Below are positions 7,810-16,558 of a stretch of 32,878 nucleotides of DNA, in pieces (the stretch's first letter is position 1; the number at the start of each line of letters is the position of its first letter). The notes under the pieces are model-generated. The model was not told the DNA's origin, did not search any database, and saw nothing but the letters and a program-made list of their open reading frames with translations. The DNA is taken from contig DYTH01000009.1 of NCBI GenBank assembly GCA_020726025.1, positions 1-32,878 of the forward strand. Reading direction: 5' to 3'. Made by a program: the position numbers and the translations under genes. This DNA comes from Syntrophus aciditrophicus (GTDB taxonomy: Bacteria; Desulfobacterota; Syntrophia; Syntrophales; UBA5619).

Positions 7810-9567
7810 TTATAACACAGCCCAGAGAATTGCAAAAAACAGAAGAAGGGAAAGGCCGATATAGGTCTGCACCCTCCCCGTCTGCAATTTTTTGACAATG
7901 GAACCAATGCCCATGACCGAATGAGCCGTACCGTCAACAACCCCGTCAATCGCCTTCTGGTCGAAGATATAAGAGAGCGTTGCCGTCCCGAAAAGGGATT
8001 TCAATCCCAGTGTCCGGTAAAGCTCTCCCCAGAAAGCATCCACGGGGGCAATCACCTTCTCGTCAAACTTGATGAATAGAACCGTTCCCTTACGATAGAA
8101 ATAATCGATATCGAGATTCAGTTTCGCATCGGGGGCGAGCTTTTTCACCATCAGATAGAACACAAGACCCGTAAAGGAAAGTATCTGCATCATCTCGGAC
8201 AGATGGGAGGCGCTGTAGGGGTTGAACTCAACGGGAAACGGCATCAGCTTGTAAAAAACAGACGGGAATGTGCCAATCAGGAAGCATAAAAGCGAGGTGA
8301 GGCCCATCGCCCAGAGCATATTCGCCGGTGGTTCGTGGACATTCCGGTGATCCCCGGATTCCTTGCCGAAAAAGGTGAAATAGGTCACCTTCAGACCAAC
8401 CGAAAGAAACGTTCCTATCCCGGCCAGATTCAGAAGAAGCATCAGCCAGATTCTGCCCTCATGATGGGCGGCCGCCACAATCATCGATTTGCTGACAAAA
8501 CCGCTGAAAAAAGGAAAACCGGAAATCGAAATGGCGCCGACCACGTAAAAGATCATCGTCAGCGGCATGTATTTGTAGATTCCGCCAAGCTGGGTCATCT
8601 TCGAGGTTCCCGTCATGTAGAGAACCGCCCCCGCTCCCATGAAGAGGAGCGCCTTGTAAAGAATATGGGCAAAGGCGTGAGCCGCCGCCCCGTTTACGGC
8701 CATCATCGTGCCGATTCCAACGCCGGCCACCATGTAGCCGACCTGGCTTATGATGTGGTACGCAAGGACACGGCGGATATCATTCTCGATAATCGCGTAA
8801 ATGACGCCAAACACCGTCATCGCCGTTCCCATGATGGCCAGAATCTCAAACCCTGAAAAGCCTCTCGCCAGGACATAGACCGCCGTCTTGGTGGTAAAGG
8901 CGCAGAGAAAAACCGCGCCCTCGACGCTTGCCTCGGGGTAGGCATCCGGGAGCCACGCATGCAGAGGAATGACCGCGGCGTTCAAGGCGAACCCGGCCAG
9001 TATCAGATATTCAGGCCAGGAGGCGCCGCCGGGTGGAATGGCGTTGAAAGCAAAGCTGCCTGTTTTGGAGTAGTAGAACATCATTCCGGCAAAGAGCAGC
9101 AGGCCCCCGAAGACATGGAACAGCAGATACCTGTACCCGGCATTGACAGATTGGGGACGCTTGCCGTACCATATCAGAAAAACCGAGGAGAAGGCCATCG
9201 CCTCCCAGAAGATGAAAAGGGTAAGGTAGTCCCCCGCGAAAACCGCGCCGAGCGAACCGCCGACATAGTAGAATCCGGCAATGTGATGTCCGTCTTCTTT
9301 GCGGTGCAGAGCATAGAGGGCGCCGAGAAAAGACATGATCACGAAAACCCAGGCGAAGACCATGCTGAGCTTGTCAACCCTGCCGAAGAGGCCTTCCACG
9401 CCGAGAAACTGGTAAGCGCCGTAGTTCCCATAGCTCGAAATGGCGACGGACACGATGCCCGCTACGGGAATCAGCAGGATGAAAACCTTTTTCAGAGCGC
9501 CCTTGAACAGCGGTAGAAAAAGCGCCCCAACAAGATAAAAAAGCGCCGGATGAATCCAGTTATTCAT
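7810..9567 (-). CDS. MrpD-like antiporter subunit with NuoL-like C-terminal tail
   Basis: The ORF track start (9717) lies inside the upstream gene. The ATG at 9567 (MNNWIHPALF) overlaps the preceding stop by a few bases and gives 585 residues. The core is an antiporter-like subunit of the MrpD/NuoL/NuoM superfamily: TM5 Glu122 in FIFWEAMAFSS, the loop PLHAWLPDAYPEAS, and Lys227 in FTTKTAVYVLARG. The TM7 lysine is replaced by asparagine (Asn196 in GFALNAAVIPLH). The last about 110 residues form a long extension ending KKLQTGRVQTYIGL, which resembles the conserved end of NuoL. The protein may occupy the distal NuoL position of the membrane arm. It is one of two MrpD-like subunits in the operon, and ordinary nuoL is not present. 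Confidence 0.85.
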   Translation of the reverse strand: MNNWIHPALFYLVGALFLPLFKGALKKVFILLIPVAGIVSVAISSYGNYGAYQFLGVEGLFGRVDKLSMVFAWVFVIMSFLGALYALHRKEDGHHIAGFYYVGGSLGAVFAGDYLTLFIFWEAMAFSSVFLIWYGKRPQSVNAGYRYLLFHVFGGLLLFAGMMFYYSKTGSFAFNAIPPGGASWPEYLILAGFALNAAVIPLHAWLPDAYPEASVEGAVFLCAFTTKTAVYVLARGFSGFEILAIMGTAMTVFGVIYAIIENDIRRVLAYHIISQVGYMVAGVGIGTMMAVNGAAAHAFAHILYKALLFMGAGAVLYMTGTSKMTQLGGIYKYMPLTMIFYVVGAISISGFPFFSGFVSKSMIVAAAHHEGRIWLMLLLNLAGIGTFLSVGLKVTYFTFFGKESGDHRNVHEPPANMLWAMGLTSLLCFLIGTFPSVFYKLMPFPVEFNPYSASHLSEMMQILSFTGLVFYLMVKKLAPDAKLNLDIDYFYRKGTVLFIKFDEKVIAPVDAFWGELYRTLGLKSLFGTATLSYIFDQKAIDGVVDGTAHSVMGIGSIVKKLQTGRVQTYIGLSLLLFFAILWAVL

Positions 9568-9808
9568 AGAAATCCTCTTTTTTGCCGAGAATCGTATGGG
9601 CCAGCCCCTTGCTGAATCTGGCAAGAATAAAACAGCCTGTGACGGTAAAGAGCGTCCAGAATGCCGGTATCTTGTCAACGAAAAAATGGGCGTGTTCCCT
9701 CGGTAATAGGACGTCAAAAACGACCAGCAGAAGAAGAAACCCGTAAAAGAGTTTTTTAAGCAGCTCGATTCTCGCCCGCAAGTACTCCAGGATGTTGACT
9801 AAATTCAT
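9560..9808 (-). CDS. small membrane protein of the complex I operon
   Basis: This is a protein of 82 residues from the ATG at 9808, chosen over 9820 because GAGGA lies 7 nt upstream of it. It has an N-terminal amphipathic, basic stretch (NILEYLRARIELLKK), then two predicted membrane segments (LFYGFLLLLVVFDVLL and FWTLFTVTGCFILARF), with a charged tail. I do not recognise a named family. Its stop codon overlaps the start of the MrpD-like subunit, and it follows the other MrpD-like gene by 47 nt, so it is almost certainly translated as part of the operon. An accessory or linker subunit of the membrane arm is a reasonable inference, not a demonstrated role. Confidence 0.75.
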   Translation of the reverse strand: MNLVNILEYLRARIELLKKLFYGFLLLLVVFDVLLPREHAHFFVDKIPAFWTLFTVTGCFILARFSKGLAHTILGKKEDFYE

Positions 9809-9855
9809 GACATTCCTCATAAATTCAAATTCAAAAAGCCCCTCCCCTTTTCAGG

Positions 9856-11325
9856 TCAGAACAGATTGCTGATCAGGGTTACAAAAAAATCAGGATAAAA
9901 ACCCAGCAAAACGGAAATCAGCGCAGTAATCACGAGAGGCGCCACCATCGTCAAAGGGGCTTCCTTGATCCCGGAGGTTGACCAGTCGGACTTCTTTCCT
10001 TGAAAAAATGCCCGGATCGTAATCGGTACAAAATATCCGGCGTTCAGAAGGCTGCTGACCATCAAAACGGCAACAATGGGAATACTGCTGATTTCGAGCG
10101 CGCCATTGAGGAGGTACCATTTGGTGGTAAACCCGGCCACCGGCGGGACGCCGATCATGCTGAGCGAGGCGATGGCAAAGGCCCCCATCGTAAACGGCAT
10201 CACGTGGCCGATCCCTGCCATGTCGCTGATTTTACGTTTGTTGTGGGCGACGAAGATAGCCCCGGCACAGAAGAAGAGGGTGATCTTGCTGAAGCCGTGG
10301 TTGACGATATGAATGATTCCCCCCAGCACGCCGGTGTTGTCAAGAAGGGCAATCCCGAGAATGATGTAGGAAAGCTGACTGACCGTCGAATAGGCGAGCC
10401 TCGCCTTCAGGTCGTCCTTGGTAAGGGCGATGATGGAGGCGGTGAGAATGGTAAAGGAGACGACATACGCCGTAACGATGCCGATTCCCAGGTCATTGAG
10501 GATATTGGTGCCGAAAGTGGAGAGCATGACGCGGGAAATGCTGAAAACGCCGGCCTTCACGACGGCAACCGCGTGGAGCAGGGCGCTGACGGGCGTCGGG
10601 GCAACCATCGCCGAGGGAAGCCAGTTGTGCAGGGGCATGATGGCTGCCTTGGCAAAGCCGGCAACAAACAGGATGTACGTGACGGTAACCCAGATGCTGT
10701 CGGAGCCGGCGGGGAAGATTCCGGTATGGATGTTGTCGGCGAAATCAAGCGTTCCTGTCATGACATAGGTAAGTATGACCGCCGGAAGCAGGAACCCCTT
10801 TGAGGTTCCGACAAGATAGATGACGTACTTCTTGGCGCCGGCATAACCATCCGCATCCTGGTGATGGGCGACAAGGGGGTAGGTAAAAAGACTGATCACC
10901 TCGTAAAAAAGATAGAGCGTAAAGAGCCCGCCTGCATAGGAGACGCCCTGGGCGCCCAGAATGGCCGCAGCAAAACAGGTGTAGTACCGGGTCTGCGCAT
11001 GTTCCTTGAGCGTGCGCATGTAGCCGATGTTGTAGATCGAGGCGAATATCCAGAGAAAGGACGAAACGATCCCGAAGATAAGCGACAGCGCGTCAACCCG
11101 AAAGTTAAGCGATATGCCCGGCGCGATTGTGGAGAGGGTGTATTTGATAACGCCTCCCTCCCAAATAATCGGAACCATTGCCATAACCGTCAGAAACGTC
11201 AGTATGGCCCCGCCTATGGACCAGAACTCCCTGATATTCGGGCTCTTGCGGGATGCCATGATCAGAATGGCGGACACAAAAACAATGCCCATCGACAATA
11301 GGGGTAATGCGCTTTCGATAACCAT
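9856..11325 (-). CDS. MrpD-like monovalent cation/proton antiporter subunit
   Basis: This 489-residue polytopic protein belongs to the MrpD/NuoL/NuoM family. Glu142 in LYLFYEVISLFTYPLV, Lys226 in GFAKAAIMPLHNWLP, His251 and Lys257 in LLHAVAVVKAGVF, and NHGFSKITLFFCAGAI are all in place, so the channel residues look complete. The motif APTPVSALLHAVAVVKAG is closer to MrpD/NuoL than to NuoM. The gene starts 3 nt after the nuoK stop, in the position where nuoL is usually found. It lacks the long NuoL C-terminal lateral helix; that type of tail is on the second MrpD-like protein instead. Its role is probably ion translocation in the membrane arm. Confidence 0.88.
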   Translation of the reverse strand: MVIESALPLLSMGIVFVSAILIMASRKSPNIREFWSIGGAILTFLTVMAMVPIIWEGGVIKYTLSTIAPGISLNFRVDALSLIFGIVSSFLWIFASIYNIGYMRTLKEHAQTRYYTCFAAAILGAQGVSYAGGLFTLYLFYEVISLFTYPLVAHHQDADGYAGAKKYVIYLVGTSKGFLLPAVILTYVMTGTLDFADNIHTGIFPAGSDSIWVTVTYILFVAGFAKAAIMPLHNWLPSAMVAPTPVSALLHAVAVVKAGVFSISRVMLSTFGTNILNDLGIGIVTAYVVSFTILTASIIALTKDDLKARLAYSTVSQLSYIILGIALLDNTGVLGGIIHIVNHGFSKITLFFCAGAIFVAHNKRKISDMAGIGHVMPFTMGAFAIASLSMIGVPPVAGFTTKWYLLNGALEISSIPIVAVLMVSSLLNAGYFVPITIRAFFQGKKSDWSTSGIKEAPLTMVAPLVITALISVLLGFYPDFFVTLISNLF

Positions 11326-11328
11326 AGG

Positions 11329-11652
11329 TCAGTATTTCAGCTCCTTTATGTCCCCGCTCTCGATATGCCTGTATCGCTTCGCAATGATAATGATGATGCT
11401 CAAGGCTATTGCCGATTCCGCCGCCGCGATTCCCATGATAATGAGGGTAAATGCCAGACCATAGCCATTGTCGGGGGAGATGAAGCGGTTAATCGCAATC
11501 AGGTTCAACCCGGCGCCGTTCATGATCAGCTCCATGGAAACGAGCATCCCGATGAGAGTCCGGCGGTAAATCAGTCCGGCGATGCCGCAAAACAGCAGGA
11601 AAACGGCGACAAACAGATAAATATCGGCGTTTTGATAGAGTAAAGCGCTCAT
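11329..11652 (-). CDS. nuoK: NADH-quinone oxidoreductase-like complex, subunit K
   Basis: This is a 107-residue, three-helix membrane subunit (family length about 100). The two membrane glutamates known to be essential for proton transfer are present: Glu41 in VSMELIMNGAGLN and Glu79 in AAAESAIAL. NuoK forms part of the E-channel linking the quinone site to the antiporter-like subunits. Its ATG overlaps the nuoJ stop by 4 nt, which implies translational coupling. Confidence 0.95.
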   Translation of the reverse strand: MSALLYQNADIYLFVAVFLLFCGIAGLIYRRTLIGMLVSMELIMNGAGLNLIAINRFISPDNGYGLAFTLIIMGIAAAESAIALSIIIIIAKRYRHIESGDIKELKY

Positions 11653-12161
11653 TTGTCACCCCGGGAATTACGCGAACTGATGGAGAGCATGACCGCGCCG
11701 ATAATGGCGACGACCAGCAAAAGGGAAATCAGCTCAAAAGGAAGGACAAGCCTGTCTGTGAAAATACGGCCAAGATCTTTGGCCGTCACAGCATAGACCG
11801 CATGGGGGTCGCCTTTCAGATTCGTCAAAATGAATCTGACAAACATCACCACAGAGACGGCGGCGACGGCCAAAGCGGAAATCAGCTTGCCGGGGACCGA
11901 AAAGCCGGTGTATTTTTTGGAATCAGGCCCAAGCAGCATGATCGCGAAGGCAATCAGAATGGAGATGGCCCCCACATAAATCAGGATCTGCATCATCGCC
12001 AGAAAGGTGTTGTTCAGATAGACGTAAAGCCCGGCAATGCCGAACAGGGCGGTGATAAGCCCCATCATCGCATGGACAATGGACCGGGCAAAGACGGCCG
12101 TAAGGGCCCCGCCCATGGTCGCCGCAATGGCTAAAAGGAATATGCTCTCCCCTATGCTCAT
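11649..12161 (-). CDS. nuoJ: NADH-quinone oxidoreductase-like complex, subunit J
   Basis: This 170-residue membrane subunit has five predicted helices. The TM3 region LAMMQILIYVGAISILIAFAIML is the most conserved part of NuoJ and includes the pi-bulge helix involved in coupling. It overlaps nuoI by 4 nt upstream and nuoK by 4 nt downstream, within the tight I-J-K block. Confidence 0.93.
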   Translation of the reverse strand: MSIGESIFLLAIAATMGGALTAVFARSIVHAMMGLITALFGIAGLYVYLNNTFLAMMQILIYVGAISILIAFAIMLLGPDSKKYTGFSVPGKLISALAVAAVSVVMFVRFILTNLKGDPHAVYAVTAKDLGRIFTDRLVLPFELISLLLVVAIIGAVMLSISSRNSRGDK

Positions 12162-12613
12162 GATACCTTTTTCCTTTTTTCGAATTCCTTCACCAGATCG
12201 AAGAGGAAGTCCTCTCTCTTGAAACCGGCGCAGTTGAAATCACCGGAAAACCCGAGGGCGTTGGTCGTACAGCTCTCGACACAAATTCCGCACTGACTGC
12301 ACGTCGTAAAGTCCAGAATGTAGGTGGTGACCGTCTTGCGCTTCTCCCCTTCCCTCTTTTCCCCCTCCACCAGCTTGATCGACCCCGAAGGGCAGTTGCG
12401 AAGACAGATACCGCAGGAAATGCATGCATTTGTTGAGGGGTTCTCCGGATTGGCCAGCAGCATCACATGACCCCGAAAACGCGGGGTGATCGTGAGAACC
12501 TCATGTGGATACTGGGATGTCACGACCGGCTGAAAGAAGGATTTGATTGTCACCCCCATGCCGGCGGCAAGGGAGGCGGCGCCTTTTATGAAGGAAGAGG
12601 GGGTTACTGTCAT
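12158..12613 (-). CDS. nuoI: NADH-quinone oxidoreductase-like complex, ferredoxin-type subunit I
   Basis: This 151-residue peripheral subunit carries two 8Fe-ferredoxin motifs: [12 protein letters not shown] (Cys64, 67, 70, 74) and [11 protein letters not shown] (Cys105, 108, 111, 115). These bind clusters N6a and N6b, which pass electrons to N2 in NuoB. A short hydrophobic/amphipathic N-terminus precedes the clusters, as usual. The proline after the second Cys set is replaced by threonine (CTTNAL), a mild deviation. With NuoE, F and G missing, NuoI is the outermost FeS subunit encoded here and is the likely entry point for an external donor such as ferredoxin. Its start overlaps the nuoH stop by 4 nt. 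Confidence 0.94.
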   Translation of the reverse strand: MTVTPSSFIKGAASLAAGMGVTIKSFFQPVVTSQYPHEVLTITPRFRGHVMLLANPENPSTNACISCGICLRNCPSGSIKLVEGEKREGEKRKTVTTYILDFTTCSQCGICVESCTTNALGFSGDFNCAGFKREDFLFDLVKEFEKRKKVS

Positions 12614-13581
12614 AGCTTCAAGAGCCCTCCTGTAACAAGCAGATTGATAAAGGAAAGCGGAATGAGCGCCTTCCAGGAGATGTTGAGGAGCTGATCAAAC
12701 CTGACCCTGGGAAACGTCCACCGGAACCACATCATGACGAAAACCAGAAAATAGGATTTCAGCAGAAACCAGACGATTCCCGGAAGAAACGGCCCCTGAT
12801 ATCCGCCCAGAAAAAAGGTGACGGTAATGGCGCTGACAATGAACATGTTGGTGTATTCAGCGAGAAAAAAGAGGGCAAACATCATCCCCGAATATTCGGT
12901 ATGGTAGCCGGCGACCAGTTCACTTTCCGCCTCGGGTAAATCGAAGGGGGTGCGGTTTGTCTCGGCAACGGCGGCTATGAAATAGATGATGAACGCCACC
13001 GGCTGCAGAAATATAAACCATATTCCCTTCTGCGCCACCACCACATCTTTCAGTGACAGGGAGTTTGTCATCATGATGACGGCCAGAAGCGAAAGCAGAA
13101 GCGGTATCTCGTAGGCAACGCTCTGGGCGATACTGCGGATCGATCCGATCAGGGAATACTTATTGTTGGAACCCCAGCCGGCCATCAGGATGGAAAGGAC
13201 GGTGAATGAGGAAAATGCAAGGATAACCAGTATTCCGACGTTTATGTCCCTGACCTGAAGGTATGAATCGAACGGAATGACGACAAAGGCGACGAGGACC
13301 GGGATGAAGATCATGATCGGCCCGAGGTAGAAGATCGGCTTGTCCACATTGCGCGGGGTGATGATCTCCTTCCCCAGAAGCTTCATCGCATCGGCGAGAG
13401 GCTGGATCAATCCGTATGGACCGACCTCCTTGGGGCCAATCCGAAGCTGCATGTGGCCCGCCACCTTTCTTTCCGCCCAGGTGAGAATCAGGGCGTTGAC
13501 AACGACAAACAAAAACACGGCAAGAAGCCCCACTGCAAGCCGGACGCCTTCGATGTCAAGAATCTTTAGTATCTGTTCCAT
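12610..13581 (-). CDS. nuoH: NADH-quinone oxidoreductase-like complex, subunit H
   Basis: This 323-residue membrane subunit is of normal length and forms the quinone chamber with NuoB and NuoD. Family motifs are clear: [32 protein letters not shown] near the N-terminus, and [25 protein letters not shown] in the middle, carrying the acidic residues of the E-channel entry. The ATG lies about 66 nt after the nuoCD stop and is the largest gap in the A-to-K block; no terminator is visible in it. Confidence 0.95.
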   Translation of the reverse strand: MEQILKILDIEGVRLAVGLLAVFLFVVVNALILTWAERKVAGHMQLRIGPKEVGPYGLIQPLADAMKLLGKEIITPRNVDKPIFYLGPIMIFIPVLVAFVVIPFDSYLQVRDINVGILVILAFSSFTVLSILMAGWGSNNKYSLIGSIRSIAQSVAYEIPLLLSLLAVIMMTNSLSLKDVVVAQKGIWFIFLQPVAFIIYFIAAVAETNRTPFDLPEAESELVAGYHTEYSGMMFALFFLAEYTNMFIVSAITVTFFLGGYQGPFLPGIVWFLLKSYFLVFVMMWFRWTFPRVRFDQLLNISWKALIPLSFINLLVTGGLLKL

Positions 13582-13647
13582 TGGGCCATCACAGTTAAAT
13601 TTTGGTTAACGGTTGCCGATTGGCGGCAATTAACCGTCAACTGGTTA

Positions 13648-15222
13648 TTACCGGTCGATCTCCGGGATGACGAGGTCCAGGCTCCCCAGAATGGCAACGG
13701 CGTCGGAAAGAAGGTTGCCCTTCGCCAGTTCAGGAAACGCCATCAAATTGGAGAAGGACGGAACACGCCATTTCATCCGGTACGGCTTATCGCTCTCATC
13801 GCTCACAATGTATATTCCCAGCTCGCCACGGGGCGTCTCGACCGTGTGGTAGAGGTCTCCCTTACGAGGTTTAAGCTTTTTCGGCGGCTTTTCGACCATG
13901 AAGGGCCCATCGGAAAGCCGGGCCAGAGACTGGTCGATGATGTCGAGCGAGGTCTCCATCTCCCTGATCCGGATGTGGTACATGTCGAGGGCATCGCCGT
14001 TCCTGCCGGTGGGAATCTCAAAATTCATCTCCGCGTAAGCGGCGTAGGGCTCCGCTTTCCGGAAATCCATGCCGATCCCCGCCCCGCGCAATACCGGTCC
14101 GCAAACAGCGCACTTTCTCGCCAGTTCCCGTTCGATGACGCCGATACCCCGGGTGCGGTTAATAAAGATAACGTTCCCGCCGACCAGCTTCTCGTAAAGC
14201 GCGAAACGACCCCGCATCCGGGCGACAAAGGCCTTTGTGCCGGCGACAAAGGCGTCGTCCACGTCGTTGTAAAGGCCTCCGAAGCGGAAATAACAGTAGG
14301 TAAGACGGGAGCCGGTAACGGCCTCCAGCACGTCGAGCAGATTCTCCCGATCATCGAAGGCATACAAAAAGGGTGAAAGCCCGCCCAGATCAGCAAGATA
14401 GGCGCCGACCCAAAGCAGGTGACTGGCGATCCTGTTCAATTCGGTCGCGATCATCCGCACATAATGGGCGCGCGCCGGGACGTCGATCCCGACCAGCCGC
14501 TCGACGGCGGTGACATAACCCAGGTTGTAAGACATCGCCCCGAGGTAATCCATGCGGCCCGTGTTGGGGAGAAACTGCTGATACGTCCTGTTTTCGGCCA
14601 TCTTCTCCTGCATGCGGTGCAGATAGCCCAGAACCGGATAGGCATCTTCAATGTACTCGCCATCCATCCGGAGCACGACGCGCAGGACACCGTGGGTACT
14701 CGGATGCTGCGGGCCCATGTTGATGGAAAGCGAATCTTCCCGCTGCTCCGGGGAAAAGGAATTGAGCTCCAGCCTGTCGGCCTCGGCAACCAGAACCTTC
14801 TCTTTCCGAAGAGGATAAACGTCGATCCCGTCATGGAGAAACAGGTAGGTCATGTCGGAATGGCCGTCGAAACGGACACCATAAAACTCGTGAATTTCCC
14901 GCTCGTACCACCAGGCGCAGTCAAAGACTTTCGAGAGCGTCGGGGCAACAGGATTTACAGGATCGATTTTGAGTGTAACCTTTACCTTGCAGAGGGAGGA
15001 ATGGATGCTGAAGATATAGACGATCTCAAGATACTCGCGGTAGTCAACGCACAGCTCAACGGCCAGATAGAAACGCCGGTCATCGAAAAACCGGGCCGCC
15101 TTCTCGAGATCCCCCGCCGCCAGATCAAGCGAAAGGTGGTAGCCACACTCGGGGTAACTCTCCTCGTGAATCGTCAGATCCGAAAACGCCGATTTCAGTT
15201 CAGCCTGTACTTTATCTACCAT
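13648..15222 (-). CDS. nuoCD: NADH-quinone oxidoreductase-like complex, fused subunit C/D
   Basis: This 524-residue protein joins NuoC (about 1-150, ending near [19 protein letters not shown]) to NuoD (about 160-524). The NuoD part begins [18 protein letters not shown], whose histidine lines the quinone pocket. It continues with [18 protein letters not shown] and ends [14 protein letters not shown]. Fused C/D proteins are known in several proteobacterial complex I operons. NuoC stabilises the connecting arm and NuoD builds the quinone-binding site. The start overlaps the end of nuoB by 7 nt. Confidence 0.94.
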   Translation of the reverse strand: MVDKVQAELKSAFSDLTIHEESYPECGYHLSLDLAAGDLEKAARFFDDRRFYLAVELCVDYREYLEIVYIFSIHSSLCKVKVTLKIDPVNPVAPTLSKVFDCAWWYEREIHEFYGVRFDGHSDMTYLFLHDGIDVYPLRKEKVLVAEADRLELNSFSPEQREDSLSINMGPQHPSTHGVLRVVLRMDGEYIEDAYPVLGYLHRMQEKMAENRTYQQFLPNTGRMDYLGAMSYNLGYVTAVERLVGIDVPARAHYVRMIATELNRIASHLLWVGAYLADLGGLSPFLYAFDDRENLLDVLEAVTGSRLTYCYFRFGGLYNDVDDAFVAGTKAFVARMRGRFALYEKLVGGNVIFINRTRGIGVIERELARKCAVCGPVLRGAGIGMDFRKAEPYAAYAEMNFEIPTGRNGDALDMYHIRIREMETSLDIIDQSLARLSDGPFMVEKPPKKLKPRKGDLYHTVETPRGELGIYIVSDESDKPYRMKWRVPSFSNLMAFPELAKGNLLSDAVAILGSLDLVIPEIDR

Positions 15223-15671
15223 CGTTCCACCGGCCCCGGGAACCTTCTTGTCCCTGTAATCTTCTCCTCAAGTTTGAGAAATCCTTCGAGAAGCCCCTCC
15301 GGCCGCGGCGGGCAACCGGGGACATACACATCCACGGGGATAAGTTTATCGACACCCTCGATCAGGTTGTACTGCCCTTCGAAAACGAACGGGCCACCCG
15401 AAATTGCGCAGTTGCCCATGGCAATCACCCACTTGGGCGATGGCATCTGATCATAGAGGGTAAGAAGAACGGGCGCCATCTTTTTCGTCACCGTCCCGGA
15501 GACGATCATCAGATCGGCCTGACGGGGGGAGGGCCGGAAAACTCCGGCGCCGAACCGGTCGATATCAAAACGGGACATCGCGGCGGACATCATCTCAATC
15601 GCGCAGCAGGCAAGACCAAAGGTGACCGGCCAGAGGGAATTGGCCCGGGCCAGATCGAGGACCTTGTCCAA
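15216..15671 (-). CDS. nuoB: NADH-quinone oxidoreductase-like complex, subunit B (cluster N2)
   Basis: The N2 cluster ligands are all present: the adjacent pair in GLACCAIEM (Cys22/23), GNCAISGG (Cys88) and [10 protein letters not shown] (Cys120). N2 is the last FeS cluster and hands electrons to quinone. The track start is a TTG at 15671 with no convincing ribosome site. The frame stays open upstream and reads [20 protein letters not shown], which looks like a genuine NuoB N-terminus. A CTG at 15707 has AAGGGGTG just before it and would overlap nuoA by about 25 nt, giving 163 residues. The true start is therefore uncertain. The product is a peripheral subunit on the cytoplasmic face. Confidence 0.93.
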   Translation of the reverse strand: MDKVLDLARANSLWPVTFGLACCAIEMMSAAMSRFDIDRFGAGVFRPSPRQADLMIVSGTVTKKMAPVLLTLYDQMPSPKWVIAMGNCAISGGPFVFEGQYNLIEGVDKLIPVDVYVPGCPPRPEGLLEGFLKLEEKITGTRRFPGPVERW

Positions 15672-15682
15672 AACGGCAAAAC

Positions 15683-16063
15683 TTACCGGGAGACTTTCCT
15701 TTTCCAGGTAAACACCCCTTTCCCCCAGGCATACACAATCGCCAGGGCAAGAATTACGACAAAAGAAAGCAATGCGTAAAATTCATGGATCCTCGCACCT
15801 CTGGCATAACTCAAGGCAACGGGGAAGAGATAAAGAACATCGACATCAAAGGCGATGAAAATCAGTGCATAGATGTAGTAGTGGATGCCGTATTTGACCC
15901 AGGCGCCTCCGAACGGCGGGATACCGCATTCGTAAGTATTGCGGGTTCTTTCACCCTTTGTTCTGGGGGCTAAAATACGAGGCACTGCTATTGCGAAGAG
16001 GGCAAAAAGAACGGCAACAAGACTGAAAAGGGCAACAGGCGAAAACTCTTCTAAATTAGTCAT
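15683..16063 (-). CDS. nuoA: NADH-quinone oxidoreductase-like complex, subunit A
   Basis: This is the first gene of the operon. The 126-residue protein has three membrane helices and the conserved [14 protein letters not shown] loop. It also has [17 protein letters not shown]-type sequence in TM2 (seen as [17 protein letters not shown]), whose acidic residues take part in the E-channel. The ATG at 16063 has only a weak ribosome site (TTGAG). A predicted promoter lies about 65-90 nt upstream on the same strand. Confidence 0.94.
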   Translation of the reverse strand: MTNLEEFSPVALFSLVAVLFALFAIAVPRILAPRTKGERTRNTYECGIPPFGGAWVKYGIHYYIYALIFIAFDVDVLYLFPVALSYARGARIHEFYALLSFVVILALAIVYAWGKGVFTWKRKVSR

Positions 16064-16126
16064 GACAGGCTCAATCCCAATGAAGACTTTTATGACCCCA
16101 GGCGGGGCTCCTTAAGTTGGTGCGGT

Positions 16127-16155
16127 CGTTTAGCAACGAAGGAAGCTGTTGTCAA
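16127..16155 (-). promoter_or_regulatory. predicted promoter of the nuo operon
   Basis: On the minus strand TTGACA (16155-16150) is followed after 17 bases by TAAACG (16132-16127), preceded by TGC as in an extended -10. The -35 is perfect and the -10 is weak. The predicted transcript would begin about 55 nt before nuoA. Confidence 0.5.
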
Positions 16156-16279
16156 GAATTTTTTTTACAAATAAACAACCATGCCGTCAAGCGGGCACAA
16201 CGAATGATGAAATAGAAATTTGATGTTCATAAAATTCTTGAATACGTCGTTGCCGGGCTGGGCAATTCATGAAAGCGAA

Positions 16280-16420
16280 GCTTGATGAGCTCGTCAAAAG
16301 TCAAAAATGCCCACGAATCGTCATTCCGGTGAAAACCGGAATCCAGAGATTTCAACGCGTTACAAAAACACTGGACACCGGTTTTCACCGGTGTGACGAC
16401 TTTTTACGAGAGCATCAAGC
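16280..16420. repeat. MITE-like element, copy 1
   Basis: About 141 bp bounded by near-perfect terminal inverted repeats of 23 nt (gcttgatgagctcgtcaaaagtc against gactttttacgagagcatcaagc, about 20 of 23 pairing). Inside is a second, nested inverted repeat built on cattccggtgaaaaccggaat and its partner. There is no coding sequence. It would fold into a long cruciform or RNA hairpin. Confidence 0.65.
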
Positions 16421-16558
16421 TTGATGAACTCGTCAAAAGTCCAAAAACCGTCATTCCGGCGAAAGCCGGAATCCATAAGTGACTAAATTCACTGGATTCC
16501 GTGTCAAGCACGGAATGACAAAAAGGGAGAAAATCGACTTTTTACGAGAGCATCAAGC
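16419..16558. repeat. MITE-like element, copy 2
   Basis: About 140 bp with the same organisation as copy 1: terminal repeat beginning gcttgatgaactcgtcaaaagtc and ending gactttttacgagagcatcaagc, with an internal pair (cattccggcgaaagccggaat / ggattccgtgtcaagcacgg). It shares its first two bases with the end of copy 1, so the two lie head-to-tail. Confidence 0.65.

Noticed and set aside
9567-9717. Track start at 9717 for the large MrpD-like subunit
   Set aside because: The extra 50 residues are hydrophilic, overlap the small membrane protein out of frame and do not fit the family. ATG 9567 gives a proper N-terminus.
16280-16558. CRISPR array
   Set aside because: There are only two units, dominated by inverted rather than direct short repeats, with no regular spacers and no cas genes in the window.
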